This document shows positions 8,743 to 18,573 of a DNA stretch of 64,000 nt, piece by piece (the first letter of the stretch is position 1; each line of letters opens with the position of its first letter). Below the pieces are notes generated by a model. That model had not been told where the DNA came from. It ran no database searches and worked only from the letters and a program-made list of their open reading frames with translations. Position numbers and translations under genes: made by a program. This DNA is from Ostrinia nubilalis (Eukaryota > Arthropoda > Insecta > Lepidoptera > Crambidae). The stretch is from NCBI RefSeq assembly GCF_963855985.1, contig NC_087118.1, positions 3,782,001 to 3,846,000 on the forward strand, read 5' to 3'.

Positions 8743-10290
8743 CACATAAAAGCATGGTTTAATTAAAAAAAAAATGTAGGTTCTGTAAAAATTTTTATTT
8801 TGCGGAAGGAAGCAAATTCGTGTAAAAGGTTTTTTATTAATTAAAGAGTACTTAATTAATTAGTTTTTAGAACAAAAAATAAACTCGTAACGTGATAAGG
8901 TGTAAGTAACTAATTTAGTCATTACATTTTTAGGGTAGATTTGGATTAAGCTCAGTCCAGTAATCGTCTTTAAACTCACAGCTGATTGTGGCTGATAGTT
9001 GACTGACTCATGGGCGAGCGCGGGTAGTGGGGCGCGGGACGGGGGGCGCAGCGTTTGCCCGGGTCACCGGGTGAGCGCCGCGCGCCGTTTTCGTTGGGGG
9101 ACTATTCTGCACTGTAGTGGTCGATTATGGAAATCGTAGATATTTAAAAAATAATTTTAAAAAATTTTGAAGTCAGTTTTTTTGCTGATTCGTGATCAGA
9201 ATAAGCTACTTAATCAACTCCCTAAATATGGCGGGTATTGAAATCAACACCCTGTATTGTTGCATACTTATTTTGGGATATTATTTGGTGGGTATCGTAG
9301 TGCAAGTTCAGTTGCGTAGTTTTTCCACGAAACTTTTGTGCACATTATGCTGGTAATTTTGTGCAAGTCTAGATGCCTAATTAATTCTTCCACGAAGCTT
9401 TTATTCGCATTATAATATATAACAATTGATACGTTATTTTCTACGTAGATATCTTTGTGCAAGTCTAGTTGCTAATATTTTGCGAAACTTTTGGCGATGT
9501 TGTATTTTATAACGATATTGATACATTTATTTAGATGTAATTATGTCATTAACAAAGCACAAATTAACTTAGTTTCAGTCATCTAAGTATCCAATCCACT
9601 ACTTTTTGCACTAAATACCCCTGTAAGACTGTGTGTTTATCAAAAATTCGTCCTAATGATTACTTACCACGTGGTAAAATCGGTCTTTATGAGTATAAGA
9701 TCCATTTTAAATTCTGTCTCTCTCTTCAGTGAATCGTTATCGTAGTTATCGTGATAAATTTTCATCTTCCAGAGCCGAATGAGTTCATTTATCAGCTTAT
9801 GCGTGTATTGCCAGCGTGACAAGGTATGTATCTATACGTCTTTTGGAGCAGTAGGTAAGCAACAATCGGTGTGTCCCCAATTATAAAATGACACAAGTTT
9901 ATATGTATTTTAAGGATTATTGTAATCAAAAGGACATACCTACTCGTAATGGTCAGACGTTTAAAAATGCAACAACCTGATACAAAACTGTTGCCATCTT
10001 TTCGTATGTACGATGAGCAAATACTTACTGTATTCTTTTCAGGTGGTACTTGATCGACCGGAAGCCAGCCTTTCGCAGACCTCCACAGATTGTACTTGCC
10101 ACTGGAATGTAGTGCCTATCCTAGTGTTGACGCTATTTGTCCAGTAAATTGCATTTATTTCCAGGCCTTATGAAACTCCTGGCTCAGACAAAGTTCCTAT
10201 CCAGGTTGCTTCACAGGTCCGGTCACTCTTCAACAAAGCGTATAAAAGCACCTATAAGTTTTGGACCAAATAAAAACTGTTCTTTCTTTC
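8743..10290. other. Unassigned AT-rich region with a GC-rich island
   Basis: The stretch 8980-9110 is strongly CpG-rich (GGGCGAGCGCGGG, GGGGGGCGCAGCG) inside AT-rich sequence and could be a decayed promoter or LTR fragment. No TG...CA boundary or TSD was found. From 10030 to 10290 a TTTTCAGGTGG acceptor-like site and short frames appear but no domain can be named. Confidence 0.3.
9290..9500. repeat. Diverged tandem repeats of about 60-95 bp
   Basis: The words TTGTGCAAGTCTAGTTGC and CCACGAAACTTTTG recur near 9298, 9358 and 9452 with intervening AT-rich sequence. This is three degenerate units. Confidence 0.5.
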
Positions 10291-10291
10291 T

Positions 10292-10483
10292 TTATAGGTT
10301 CAGCCAAACCAACGCGATCACAGCGCGATCAGCTGGCGTGCAGCGATGGCGACCAGACCTAAATGCATTGTTCGCCATCGCTGCACGCCGGTTGATCGCG
10401 TTGGTTTGGCCGAATCTTAAAATGCATGCATCGATCGCCAATCGCTATCGCTGCACGCCGGCTGATCGAGTGTGAACCTTATA
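10292..10483. mobile_element. Palindromic MITE of about 182 bp
   Basis: The element at 10297-10478 starts GGTTCAGCC, ends TGTGAACC and is flanked by TTATA (10292-10296 and 10479-10483; the match can be extended by GG). Inside, CCAAACCAACGCGATCA and GGCGTGCAGCGATGGCG are mirrored by their reverse complements around ATGCATTG. A further half-copy of the arm follows (10436-10470). The superfamily is not assignable. Confidence 0.6.
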
Positions 10484-10484
10484 G

Positions 10485-11830
10485 GATTTGGAAGTGATGT
10501 CACCAACGAGTTCAATGTGGGTAGCTTTTGTAGTCATGCAGACAATAAATATCACTATGTTATAGGCTTCTATAGTTTTGTTCCCTTGAACATCAAAATT
10601 TAAAAGGGTCCTTCAAAATCGTCTCCCTTGTTCATGAATTGTCTAGATTGAGATACTTGCTGTTCTGGTAAATCTACCATTATTTGTACTTTGGCAGTAG
10701 CATTCAATTTAGCACAATTGAAACATCTGTGCACGTATTTTCTCGCCAATAGTTTCGCCTTGATAATCCAAAATGTGGAGCTGTATCAGCTTTCTTATGA
10801 ATTATAGTATTAATTATTATAAACGTTTTCGACTTTCTCCACGACGCGGTTTGCAACAATAGATTTCAACCTATTCGTCTCTCCAGACAGCTAGGCTATC
10901 ACAATAGAAAAATCTGTTCACAGTGTTCGAACATCTGTGAGGTTGGTATTCTTCAAATTACTTCTTCTCATTTGCTTCATCCAGTTTACTCAAAGCACCA
11001 CATAGCTCAAGACGTGATAAAAAAAATAGTTTTTAGAGAGCACTTGCGTTTTTAGCAATTAATTTCGTTTCAAATCCTTCATCTAGTTGATAGTGAACGG
11101 CTGCAGTTTATTGCACTCACAGAGGCATCGCTAAATTCATTATATTGTATTTTTACTCGGCCTGCATCCAACACCTTCCCGCTACCTTTATCAGGTCGTC
11201 GGACCACCTTGTGGATGGATGTCCTAATGCTGCGTTTTCCGGTACGTAGTGTCCGCTCCACCTTGCTGCCCCATCGGCCGTCAGTTCTGCGTACTATGTG
11301 CTTCCAACCGCGCGATGTGGAAGTCATTGGGGGAGGCCTATGTTCAGCAGTGGACGTCCTGTGGTTGAAATGATGATGATGATGTATTTTTTCTCTCTAT
11401 CTATAGATAGTATACCAACCTATATCTGTATTTTGTCAATGTGAATCAAATCCTGCCGTATCTTAATCCAATCTTTTTCTAATGAGTTACTTATCTTTCC
11501 ATCCTTACTAGTTTTTTATCAGCCAAAGTTTTTGTTTTGAAACAGATAAATACTTTCTATTCTATTTCCATTAGAATCTTGGCCATGACTGTACTTAACG
11601 CTAAGCTCCAGCCAAGGGGATCAAAAAGTTTGATCAGATGTACCTATCAGATAAAATGTTACGTTTCATGGTTGGTTTTGCAATTTGTGGTATATTCACA
11701 TTGTATTGAAAAATGTGCTCAAATTCCATTCAATACCCAATGCTTGGACTGTTCCATCAAGGTATTTTGTTGTCTTCTATTGACTTCATAAACTCAACGC
11801 AGAACTAGGTAGCAAAAGGTATTTGACCGC
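10485..11830 (-). pseudogene. Decayed BEL/Pao retrotransposon pol (RT, RNase H, integrase)
   Basis: No long frame survives, but three ordered segments on the minus strand read as BEL/Pao pol. About 11,760-11,560 encodes GIEWNLS and, after frameshifts, KLFDPLGWSLALSTVMAKIL, the post-RT connection typical of Pao. About 11,030-10,820 encodes RLELCGALSKL, VNRFFY and SGETNRLKSIVANRVVE, the RNase H end. About 10,770-10,500 encodes HRCFNCAKLNATAKVQ, MVDLPEQQVSQSR and FEGPF, the integrase zinc-finger to core transition, followed by MTTKATHIELVGD. Stops and frameshifts separate all of them. An RTE-like insertion (11155-11382) sits between RT and RNase H. A possible earlier RT piece (INDLLSGVD, near 12,200) may extend it to about 12,215. 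No LTRs were found. Confidence 0.75.
11146..11391 (+). mobile_element. Truncated RTE-like LINE with twin-priming inversion
   Basis: A 228-bp insertion (11155-11382) is flanked by the 9-bp duplication TGTATTTTT (11146-11154 and 11383-11391). Its 3' part (about 11310-11382, plus) encodes MWKSLGEAYVQQWTSCG and a stop, then ends in (ATG)n microsatellite-like sequence, as RTE tails do. Its 5' part is inverted: on the minus strand about 11305-11155 encodes HIVRRTDGRWGSKVE and, in another frame, RWSDDLIKVAGRCWMQAE. The inverted part ends where the 3' part begins in the family protein. That is the arrangement produced by twin priming during LINE insertion. Confidence 0.75.
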
Positions 11831-12629
11831 AATTGCATGTGATGTTAAGTGAGATGCAGTATAAGATGATAGATATCTACCTGTAAGTGCCTATAAGGTC
11901 CGGTATAGTGCTCAGGAGAGACAGCAGCAGGCAGCGACCTGTTCGCATTATAAAAGAGTTTATCGAAACGTTTAGTGCAAGCTGGTGGAATGTCGACAAT
12001 GTAGGAATGATACGTTAACCAGCGTCTGATGATGGAAGGGGGCTGGTGGAATTAGGTCGTGTAATTCCTTCGCACATTCTCTGAAGTGTAACCTGGTGGA
12101 TGGTCACATCAGATGTATTATTATCTGCTCTGTAAGTTCTCATTAAATTATAGCATTATAGCTTCAATTGACCAGTCCACTCCTGATAAAAGGTCGTTGA
12201 TATAAAAATATTGTTTTATTATTTTATAGAAATCGGTATTCCGGTAATCCGAATCATTTTTTGTCACATAAATCTGAAGATCATCTACATAATGTCAGCT
12301 ATGAAGCAAACACGTTTAGTCTCATTATAATATTTTTCGGGTTTTCTTGCAGCTGGGAACCTACAAGCAGTTCGTTATTCAGTGAAATATAAATCGAACC
12401 TTAACACGAAGCATCAAATATAATCGTGCGCGAGTTGTCTCCGTATTATTCCAGACGACCGCATGATGAGGTAAGTATACTGTCAGTCTTGTTTCTTTTT
12501 CTTTTTCAGGTAGGTATCTTTAAAAAAAAAATCTGTGTGTTCGTTAATCTTTTTTCAGGTCTAGTGATTTCTGTAACTTCCTTTCTAATTGAACGGACCT
12601 GTGAGTGGTTATGTTTCTGGGTTTTTTAA
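11831..12629. other. Unassigned region with possible exon 12352-12470
   Basis: A stretch bounded by a TTTTCTTGCAG acceptor (ending 12351) and a GAG/GTAAGTAT donor (after 12470) looks like an internal exon of about 119 nt by its splice signals. The open frame through its 3' half encodes VRELSPYYSRRPHDE, which I do not recognise. The left half (11,831-12,215) may contain further BEL/Pao relics on the minus strand. Splice signals alone are weak evidence. Confidence 0.3.
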
Positions 12630-12725
12630 GGGAAAGGAGGCAAACGAGCAGACGAATCACCTGATGGTAAGTGTTTACCCGCCGCCCATAGACACCCGCT
12701 CCTCGGTGAGTTACAGGTGCGTTGA
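12630..12725 (+). repeat. Dispersed lepidopteran-type repeat fragment
   Basis: Contains GGAGGCAAACGAGCAGACGA, ATCACCTGATGGTAAG, CCGCCGCCCATAGACACCCG and GTTACAGGTGCGTTG, a word order I recognise from many lepidopteran genomic sequences. Ends and TSD are not definable here. Confidence 0.5.
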
Positions 12726-12984
12726 TTATCTTTAAAGAATTAGAGTCTGCTCTTAAAGGTTTTAGGTCGTATTGGTCCGCAAATACTGCAAACGGCAGTT
12801 CATTCCTCGGTTTGGTGTCTGCAAATGGTGATTGTGGATTTTCTGTTTCAAATGGTAACTTTACAAAATATCTATCTACCGCTTCCGTAAAAAAAATGTC
12901 CTGAAGCAGTGGTTGGGTTAATACTGGGGATTGTAAAACTATAAAAGTGCTTTATAAAAGCCTACCTGCAAAAATAAATGAGTT

Positions 12985-13106
12985 TTATGCCCGTTTTCAC
13001 CATTAATCCAAATTTTTTAAGTGTCCCCTATAAAAACAAAATTCCTGTTATGTATCACCATAGAGGTCACTTACAAATTAGGCATTGATGGTGAAAACGG
13101 GCATTA
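12985..13106. mobile_element. Harbinger-type MITE of 116 bp
   Basis: The element at 12988-13103 has inverted ends TGCCCGTTTTCACCAT (exact reverse complement at the right) and is flanked by TTA (12985-12987 and 13104-13106). A 3-bp TTA duplication suggests PIF/Harbinger. The interior is itself nearly palindromic, with no coding capacity. Confidence 0.75.
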
Positions 13107-13966
13107 GTCCTTTTGATAGCTCGTCTCTCCCTGAAAATGCAATTTCCGAAAATTATAATATACCTAGTTATGCAAAAATATTGTAACTTTTTGATTTTGA
13201 ATAAAGCTATAATTTTAAATACTACCTGTAACGTTGCCGTTTGCTGTTTTTTCACAAATTGATATTTCTTCTCGATATTCTGATTTTGGATACCACTAGC
13301 GACATCTATTGGCGTGATTTAGAATTAATTTGCAATAGATGGCGCTTTTTGCTCAGTTAATTGAAATATATTTTGATGAAACATTTCCTAGTGTTTTTAT
13401 ATTGATTATTCTATTTTTTAAATAGAATATTTTCAGTGTTCTGGAAATTGTTTTCATCATGGTTTTTATTAGTGTTTGCCTTTTATCTAAGCGGCGAAAC
13501 GAAACGTCTTGCGATGTCAATGACTCGCGGCTGTCAGTTGAGCTGTCAAATCACTTTGGAATTTTGGTCGATCTTGCGCAACCGCAATTTTATTATTTTC
13601 GGGAATGTAATTCCTTGTATTTCAAATCGGGTGATGCAAAATGCATCCACGATAATTTCTTGATGAATAAATAAAAATAACACACATGAGGTAAGTTCCC
13701 GTCGGAGAATTTATTTATTTTTCGTGATTGATATTTTTCGTATTCCAGTACGTGGTATTTCATGTGATCGTTTCTTTCAGAAATTCCCTAAATCCTATTC
13801 GGATGAGGGTATTGGGTTGCTGAAGACTGCGAGTGAAGTTCGAATTAGCGAGCGGCCTTCGTAAGTATTTGTTTCCCATTGCGGTTTTTTTCATAACCTA
13901 ATGCCACGTTCCACATGTGATGCTGACACTCGTATTTTACGTTTCAGATGCGGGATTTTATATTTT

Positions 13967-15281
13967 AGATATTTCGGGTGTGTAATGTATGATATAACTA
14001 CATATCATATAATACTCAGAGGATATAATATCAAATTATATAAAATCATTTAATATAGTAATTATTTACTATAATAAACGAATAATATAATTTTAAAACG
14101 AATAATTTTAAGACAAATAACTAACAACTGATATAAAATGGTTTGATATAATGAATATTTTCTATAAAACTTACAATGTATACTATTTAAAACAAATAAC
14201 ATTCAAATCATATAAAAATAAAATGTCGAACAATCAAATGAGATAAAATTCTTTTCCTATAAAACTTAAATCATATAACAATAATAATTTTATATAAAGT
14301 TCAATTGTTATAATAAGCATTGCATGCAGCAAGCAACCAAGCAAGCTAGCACACGAGCAAGCAAGCAAGCGAACAAGTAAGCAAGCTAGCATGCAGGCAA
14401 GCAAGCAGGCAAGCAAGCTAGCAAGCAAGCTAGCAAGCAAGCAAGCAAGTAGGCAAGCAAACAGGCAAGCAAGCAAGCAAGGAAACAAGCAGGCAAGCAA
14501 GCAAGCAAGCAGGCAAGCAGGCAAGCAAGCAAGCAGGCAAGCAAGCAAGCAGGCATGCAGCATGCAAATTTGACTTAAAACTTGAGACTTCTGTCACGGC
14601 TCCGGCACTGCAGGGCTCTGGCGGTCCCTCGCGTGCTAATCGTCGCAGATGGCTTTCGCTCGACACCGCGTCTTCGGCTTGCTGGCCGGCTTTGCCGGCC
14701 AGCCTCAGTCGCGGAGCCTCGCTTCCAGCCATCTGCTCCTCAGCCCGCGGGCCTACGCGCTTCTAAATTACACTCGCTTCCAGCCATCTGCGCCTCGCCC
14801 CTCCGTGCCTACGCGCTTCTAAATTACATTCTAGGGGTAGGGCAGACAAGACTACGTGGAGTCGGTTTTACGGCGATTCGTTTTTGTCACTAAAGTCATT
14901 TATAAGTCAAGCTAACGAAGAACATACTAAAAGTTATATCTATCAGAAATTATATCAATTAAAGAGTACTCATACCAAATAGTCGTTATAACTAATAATA
15001 TTTATTTTATGTAATGGTTATATGAAATATTATTTATATTAAACAAAATTACATCAAATGAGTCTTAGATTAAGTAAGGTTTATATCAAATGTCTTTATG
15101 CGTTTTGATTGGTATCTGAAATGACATTATTAGAAATGATTTATTATATGAAGTAAACATTATATGTTAAAAAATTATATCAAGTGTTATTATAACATAC
15201 GTTTATTATACAATATGAACGTTATTGAAATGAATTTATATCATATAAACTTATATAAACTGTCACGCACCCAGATATTTC
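13967..15281. mobile_element. Non-autonomous transposon inserted in the 5' LTR of A (9-bp TSD)
   Basis: The element at 13976-15272 (1,297 bp) is flanked by AGATATTTC (13967-13975 and 15273-15281). Its short inverted ends are GGGTGTGT and GGGTGCGT. A 9-bp duplication is within the Mutator-like range, but the short ends do not settle the superfamily. The flanks are AT-rich with degenerate ATATAA words; the middle has an AAGC/AGGC microsatellite and a GC-rich block (14590-14860) with GCCGGCTTTGCCGGC. It is absent from the 3' LTR, so it inserted after element A. Confidence 0.75.
14330..14565. repeat. (GCAA)n/(GCAG)n microsatellite
   Basis: Nearly pure tetranucleotide repeat of AAGC with interspersed AGGC and AAGT. 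Open frames through it encode only ACLLACLL or KQASKQAS repeats and are artefacts of the repeat. Confidence 0.95.
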
Positions 15282-15970
15282 ATATTGATTTCTTATCATT
15301 TCGTATAAATTATTTCTCCTTTCTAAACTGCTGATCTCTTCGCATTTCCTCCTTGTCACCAAACCTCTGTCTCTGCAAGAGTTTGAACGCTTTCCTGTCG
15401 AGGAGATGCAAGAGCTTCATCTGGCACTGCGCGCTTGAGGCCGTGGAGGACGCTGCTTGTAGCCTAAAAGTGTGCGAGACCCGTTGGACCCCGGAAGAAG
15501 AGAGGAACGTCCAGGGTAACGGCTTATAACCGCATGGCTTCCAAGGTACCCACTTTTCCATCCTTCAAGTAGGAGTCTTTCCGACCTGACATCGCGCAGT
15601 TATCTTAACTAGTAGAGTCTTTTAATATTTAGGCTGAGTTTTAAGAAATTTGTAGTGGCAATAATATTCACCAAACCGAACTTAATTAACGACCCTGAAT
15701 CCCTTGAGGTTGGCACTATCTATTACAGTAGTTATAATATCGTAATTGTTAACTGTACATGAGCTTACGAGATAAAATAAATTGTGTCAATTGAGAGGGA
15801 GCTGTTTTATTTACATTTTTTAATTTCATACAAGGAACGGTAACTCTTATAAATTTCTGCAAGCCGGACAACCTCTTTTTCACGTGCAGACAACTCACCA
15901 TCTTCTCCGTCTGCACCGGTGGCGGTTCAATTCCAGTCACCAAGCCGCCAGGAACAAATCCTTTCTTGCA

Positions 15971-15988
15971 GTGGCGCCCCTCTTTGGT
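15971..15988 (+). promoter_or_regulatory. Primer-binding site of element A
   Basis: Directly after the 5' LTR, GTGGCGCCCCTCTTTGGT begins with TGGCGCC, as expected for a site pairing with the CCA end of a tRNA (lysine-type for the first eight bases). Later bases do not match a lysine tRNA well. Confidence 0.55.
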
Positions 15989-16772
15989 GTTTATTATTGC
16001 CACCCTTTTTGTAAAAAGTTTATGGGTGGATGGTTAATAAAAGAAGCGACATTGTTTGCTGACTATCCTCTCATACACTTTTGTTTAGTTATTGTAATAT
16101 TATAATTAGGGAATTTCTCATGTTGTGTGTTGTGTTTGTCCTGTATTTTATTTTTGTGGCCCACATTTTGTTAACAACATAAACTTATAACCTATTTATA
16201 ACAGAGCGTACTTACTCTTATTTATGAGGAACTACATAATGTTTGGTTATTTTGTTGAGTTGAAACTTGTTTTATAGTTGGGACAAGTAAGTAACATTTT
16301 TATTGTTAGGTTATCAATTTAGTATAGGTACCTACACTGCTTTTGTGTTTCTTTATGTAAACATATAACCCGTTACTTACTTTAATTTTAATTAATTTTT
16401 CAAAGACAAACACATTTGTTGAAATTTAAAATTAGTTTATGTAATAGGATAACTAAGTACCATTTACTTATTATTTTGTACTAAGGTAACAATTTCCTTT
16501 GTGTCACTGCGGACATATAACATTAATTTGAAGTTACTTAGTACATTGTTTTTTTTTGGTAATTATTTACATACTTGTTTATTACTTGTATTTTTTTTAT
16601 ATAACAATAACATTATTGTTGTTATTGTGTGTTTTAGAACATAAGTGAGAGGTTTTATCCAATCTTGTAAGGTGCTATTCTCAACAAATTTGACAATTTA
16701 AATTCATTTTCATTCTAAAATTTTTAAATAATATTTTTGCCACTTAGTTTAGTTTACACATAGTTTTTTACA
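15989..16772 (+). other. Untranslated leader of element A
   Basis: AT-rich sequence of about 780 bases between the primer-binding site and the first gag codon. I see no long frame or clear motif. Confidence 0.6.
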
Positions 16773-18020
16773 ATGGATACCAAAACGGTTTACTATCATT
16801 CACTATTACGCGACGAACTTATTTATGAGATAACTGTTCGATCTGAGTCTCCGGAAGACACAGTTCCCAAAATGAAAAAACAACTTAAGTCATTGTGTTC
16901 TGAGTTTAGTCCTGAGGAAATTATTGATGAAGAACTTAAACCTAGTGTGGAATTGCCCAATATTTCTGGCAAGTTAAAGGAATTACAATCACACTTAGAT
17001 AATTTCAAGAAGACTAAGGAGCGGTATCAGCTGACTCGTGCAAAGGCTTTGTATTTTCACTTGCTTCACCGACTGGATAGGCTAGCAGCGTGTAAGGAAT
17101 CTGTTGACGCAGCTATTCATGCTAGCTTAAAACAGAAGTTGAACTTGTGCTTTTCAGTTTTAGAAGGCTTCGTCACAAACAAATCAGATGGCGAATCTAG
17201 TTCCAATTTATACTCAGACGATTGTAGGGAAACTGTTGTTGTGGACCAGTCATCGAAGGTAAATATTTTAAATTGGAACATAAAGTTTTCAGTTGATTCC
17301 AGTGTGCATTCCTTTTTGGAATTAGTTAATGAACGCGCGACAGCTTTTGGTGTTTCTGATAGTGTTTTATTTAAGTCGGCGTTTTGTTTTTTCCATGATC
17401 AAACACTTTTATGGTATAGAGGTGTCAAAGATTAGGTCTCGTCGTGGAAGGAGCTAAGTGAATTATTGGTTGAGGAGTTTGCACCTGCAGATTATGACTA
17501 TAGGTTGATAGGAGAAATTCGTTCTCGTACACAAGGTCAGGATGAACCTACCCACATTTATTTTGCTATCATGAATGGAATGTTTTCACGTTTGAAACGG
17601 CCATTTTCTGAACAAGACAAGTTTGAGATCTTGTTACATAATATTAGGCCTATCTATGCTGAATTGTTAGCTTTACACGACTTCTACACTGTTGCTGACC
17701 TCAAAGATAAATGTCGTAAAATTGAAGTAAGACGTCAGCAAACTAGTACCTTCAATGAACCATCTAAACAGCCGTGTATGAACCCAGAGTACACTTACAA
17801 GGGTAAATCACCAAAGCCTGTTACTGCTGTCACACAATCACCCTTTTCTGACAGTAAACCAACTTCTAACAAAAAACTCTTGTGTTTGAAGTGTAAGGCA
17901 AATACACATAGTACAAAATACTGTACGGATAAACGGTTGTTATGTTTTAAGTGTGGTGAAGTAGGGTACACTACTAAAAATTGTGCCAAGTGTAAAAGTG
18001 CTACCAATTCAAAAAACTAG
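16773..18020 (+). pseudogene. gag of element A (premature stop)
   Basis: The frame starts MDTKTVYYHSLLRDEL at 16773, runs 220 codons to a TAG at 17433-17435, and continues in the same frame to 18020. The region around the stop (LLWYRGVKD before it, SSWKELSELLVEEFAP after it) is the conserved capsid segment seen in gypsy Gags, so the TAG is a single nonsense change. Near the C-terminus two cysteine motifs occur: CLKCKANTHSTKYC and CFKCGEVGYTTKNC. The first matches the CCHC nucleic-acid-binding knuckle (C-x2-C-x4-H-x4-C) and the second has Y in place of the usual H. Gag would package element RNA in cytoplasmic particles. With the stop, only the N-terminal half could be made unless the codon is read through. 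Confidence 0.85.
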
Positions 18021-18573
18021 CAGGTAACCGAAGTAATGTTATTTCAGAAGATGTCGAACCTTCTGAAAATAAACAATGGTTAGACATTGTTGATTCTTAT
18101 TTTAAAAACAACAACGTTACTTCGGTTTTGTTTAAACCTAATATAAATGATGTTCGGCCATATTTGAACGTGAACATTTTAGACATGACTGTTTGCGGAT
18201 TATTGGATTCTGGAGCTGCAATTTCAATTATTGGTAACGGAGCACACCAACGTTTCATTGATCTGGGTTACTCTTTGGATGAGTCGTGTGCATCAACGGT
18301 TACTGTTGCTGATGGGTCTTTCTGTAGCACTATAGGAACCATCACATTACCTATTACGTCACAAAGGTAATTACATTTTACGTCATTCCTTCAATTGTCT
18401 CTGATGTCATTTTAGGAGTAGACTTTTGGAAAAATTTTAAATTAATGCCAGAAATTTTTCAAAATATTTGTTACGTAGAGGCGCCTAAAAATTTTCTTAA
18501 AACTTCAGCTAACATTGACAAGCCTATTAATTTTATTCAGTCTTTTGAAAACTTAAACTTGGAATAACGTGCA
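18021..18573 (+). pseudogene. Protease and spacer of element A (frameshift and stop)
   Basis: From 18128 the frame encodes LNVNILDMTVCGLLDSGAAI, with the DSGA of a retropepsin active site. At about 18367 the frame closes, but the next frame continues through an ILGVDFWKNF segment typical of gypsy protease C-termini and then ends in TAA just before RT (about 18567). At least one indel and one nonsense codon therefore separate protease from RT. Confidence 0.75.

Larger units (their letters stand above)
13227..15970 (+). repeat. 5' LTR of element A (interrupted)
   Basis: Starts TGTAACGTTGCCG and ends CTTTCTTGCA. A separate transposon (13976-15272, plus one copy of its TSD) is inserted in it. 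Removing this leaves 1,438 bp, the same length as the 3' LTR. A short frame encoding MVFISVCLLSKRRNE lies within but is not convincing as a gene. Confidence 0.9.

Noticed and set aside
12352..12470. Possible host exon with good acceptor and donor
   Set aside because: Splice signals alone are common by chance in 64 kb, no frame shows a known domain and no partner exon is recognisable. Kept only as a low-confidence note.
14234..14732. Leucine-cysteine-alanine and lysine-glutamine-alanine repeat frames that might be read as membrane or low-complexity proteins
   Set aside because: They are direct translations of the GCAA/GCAG microsatellite in several frames.
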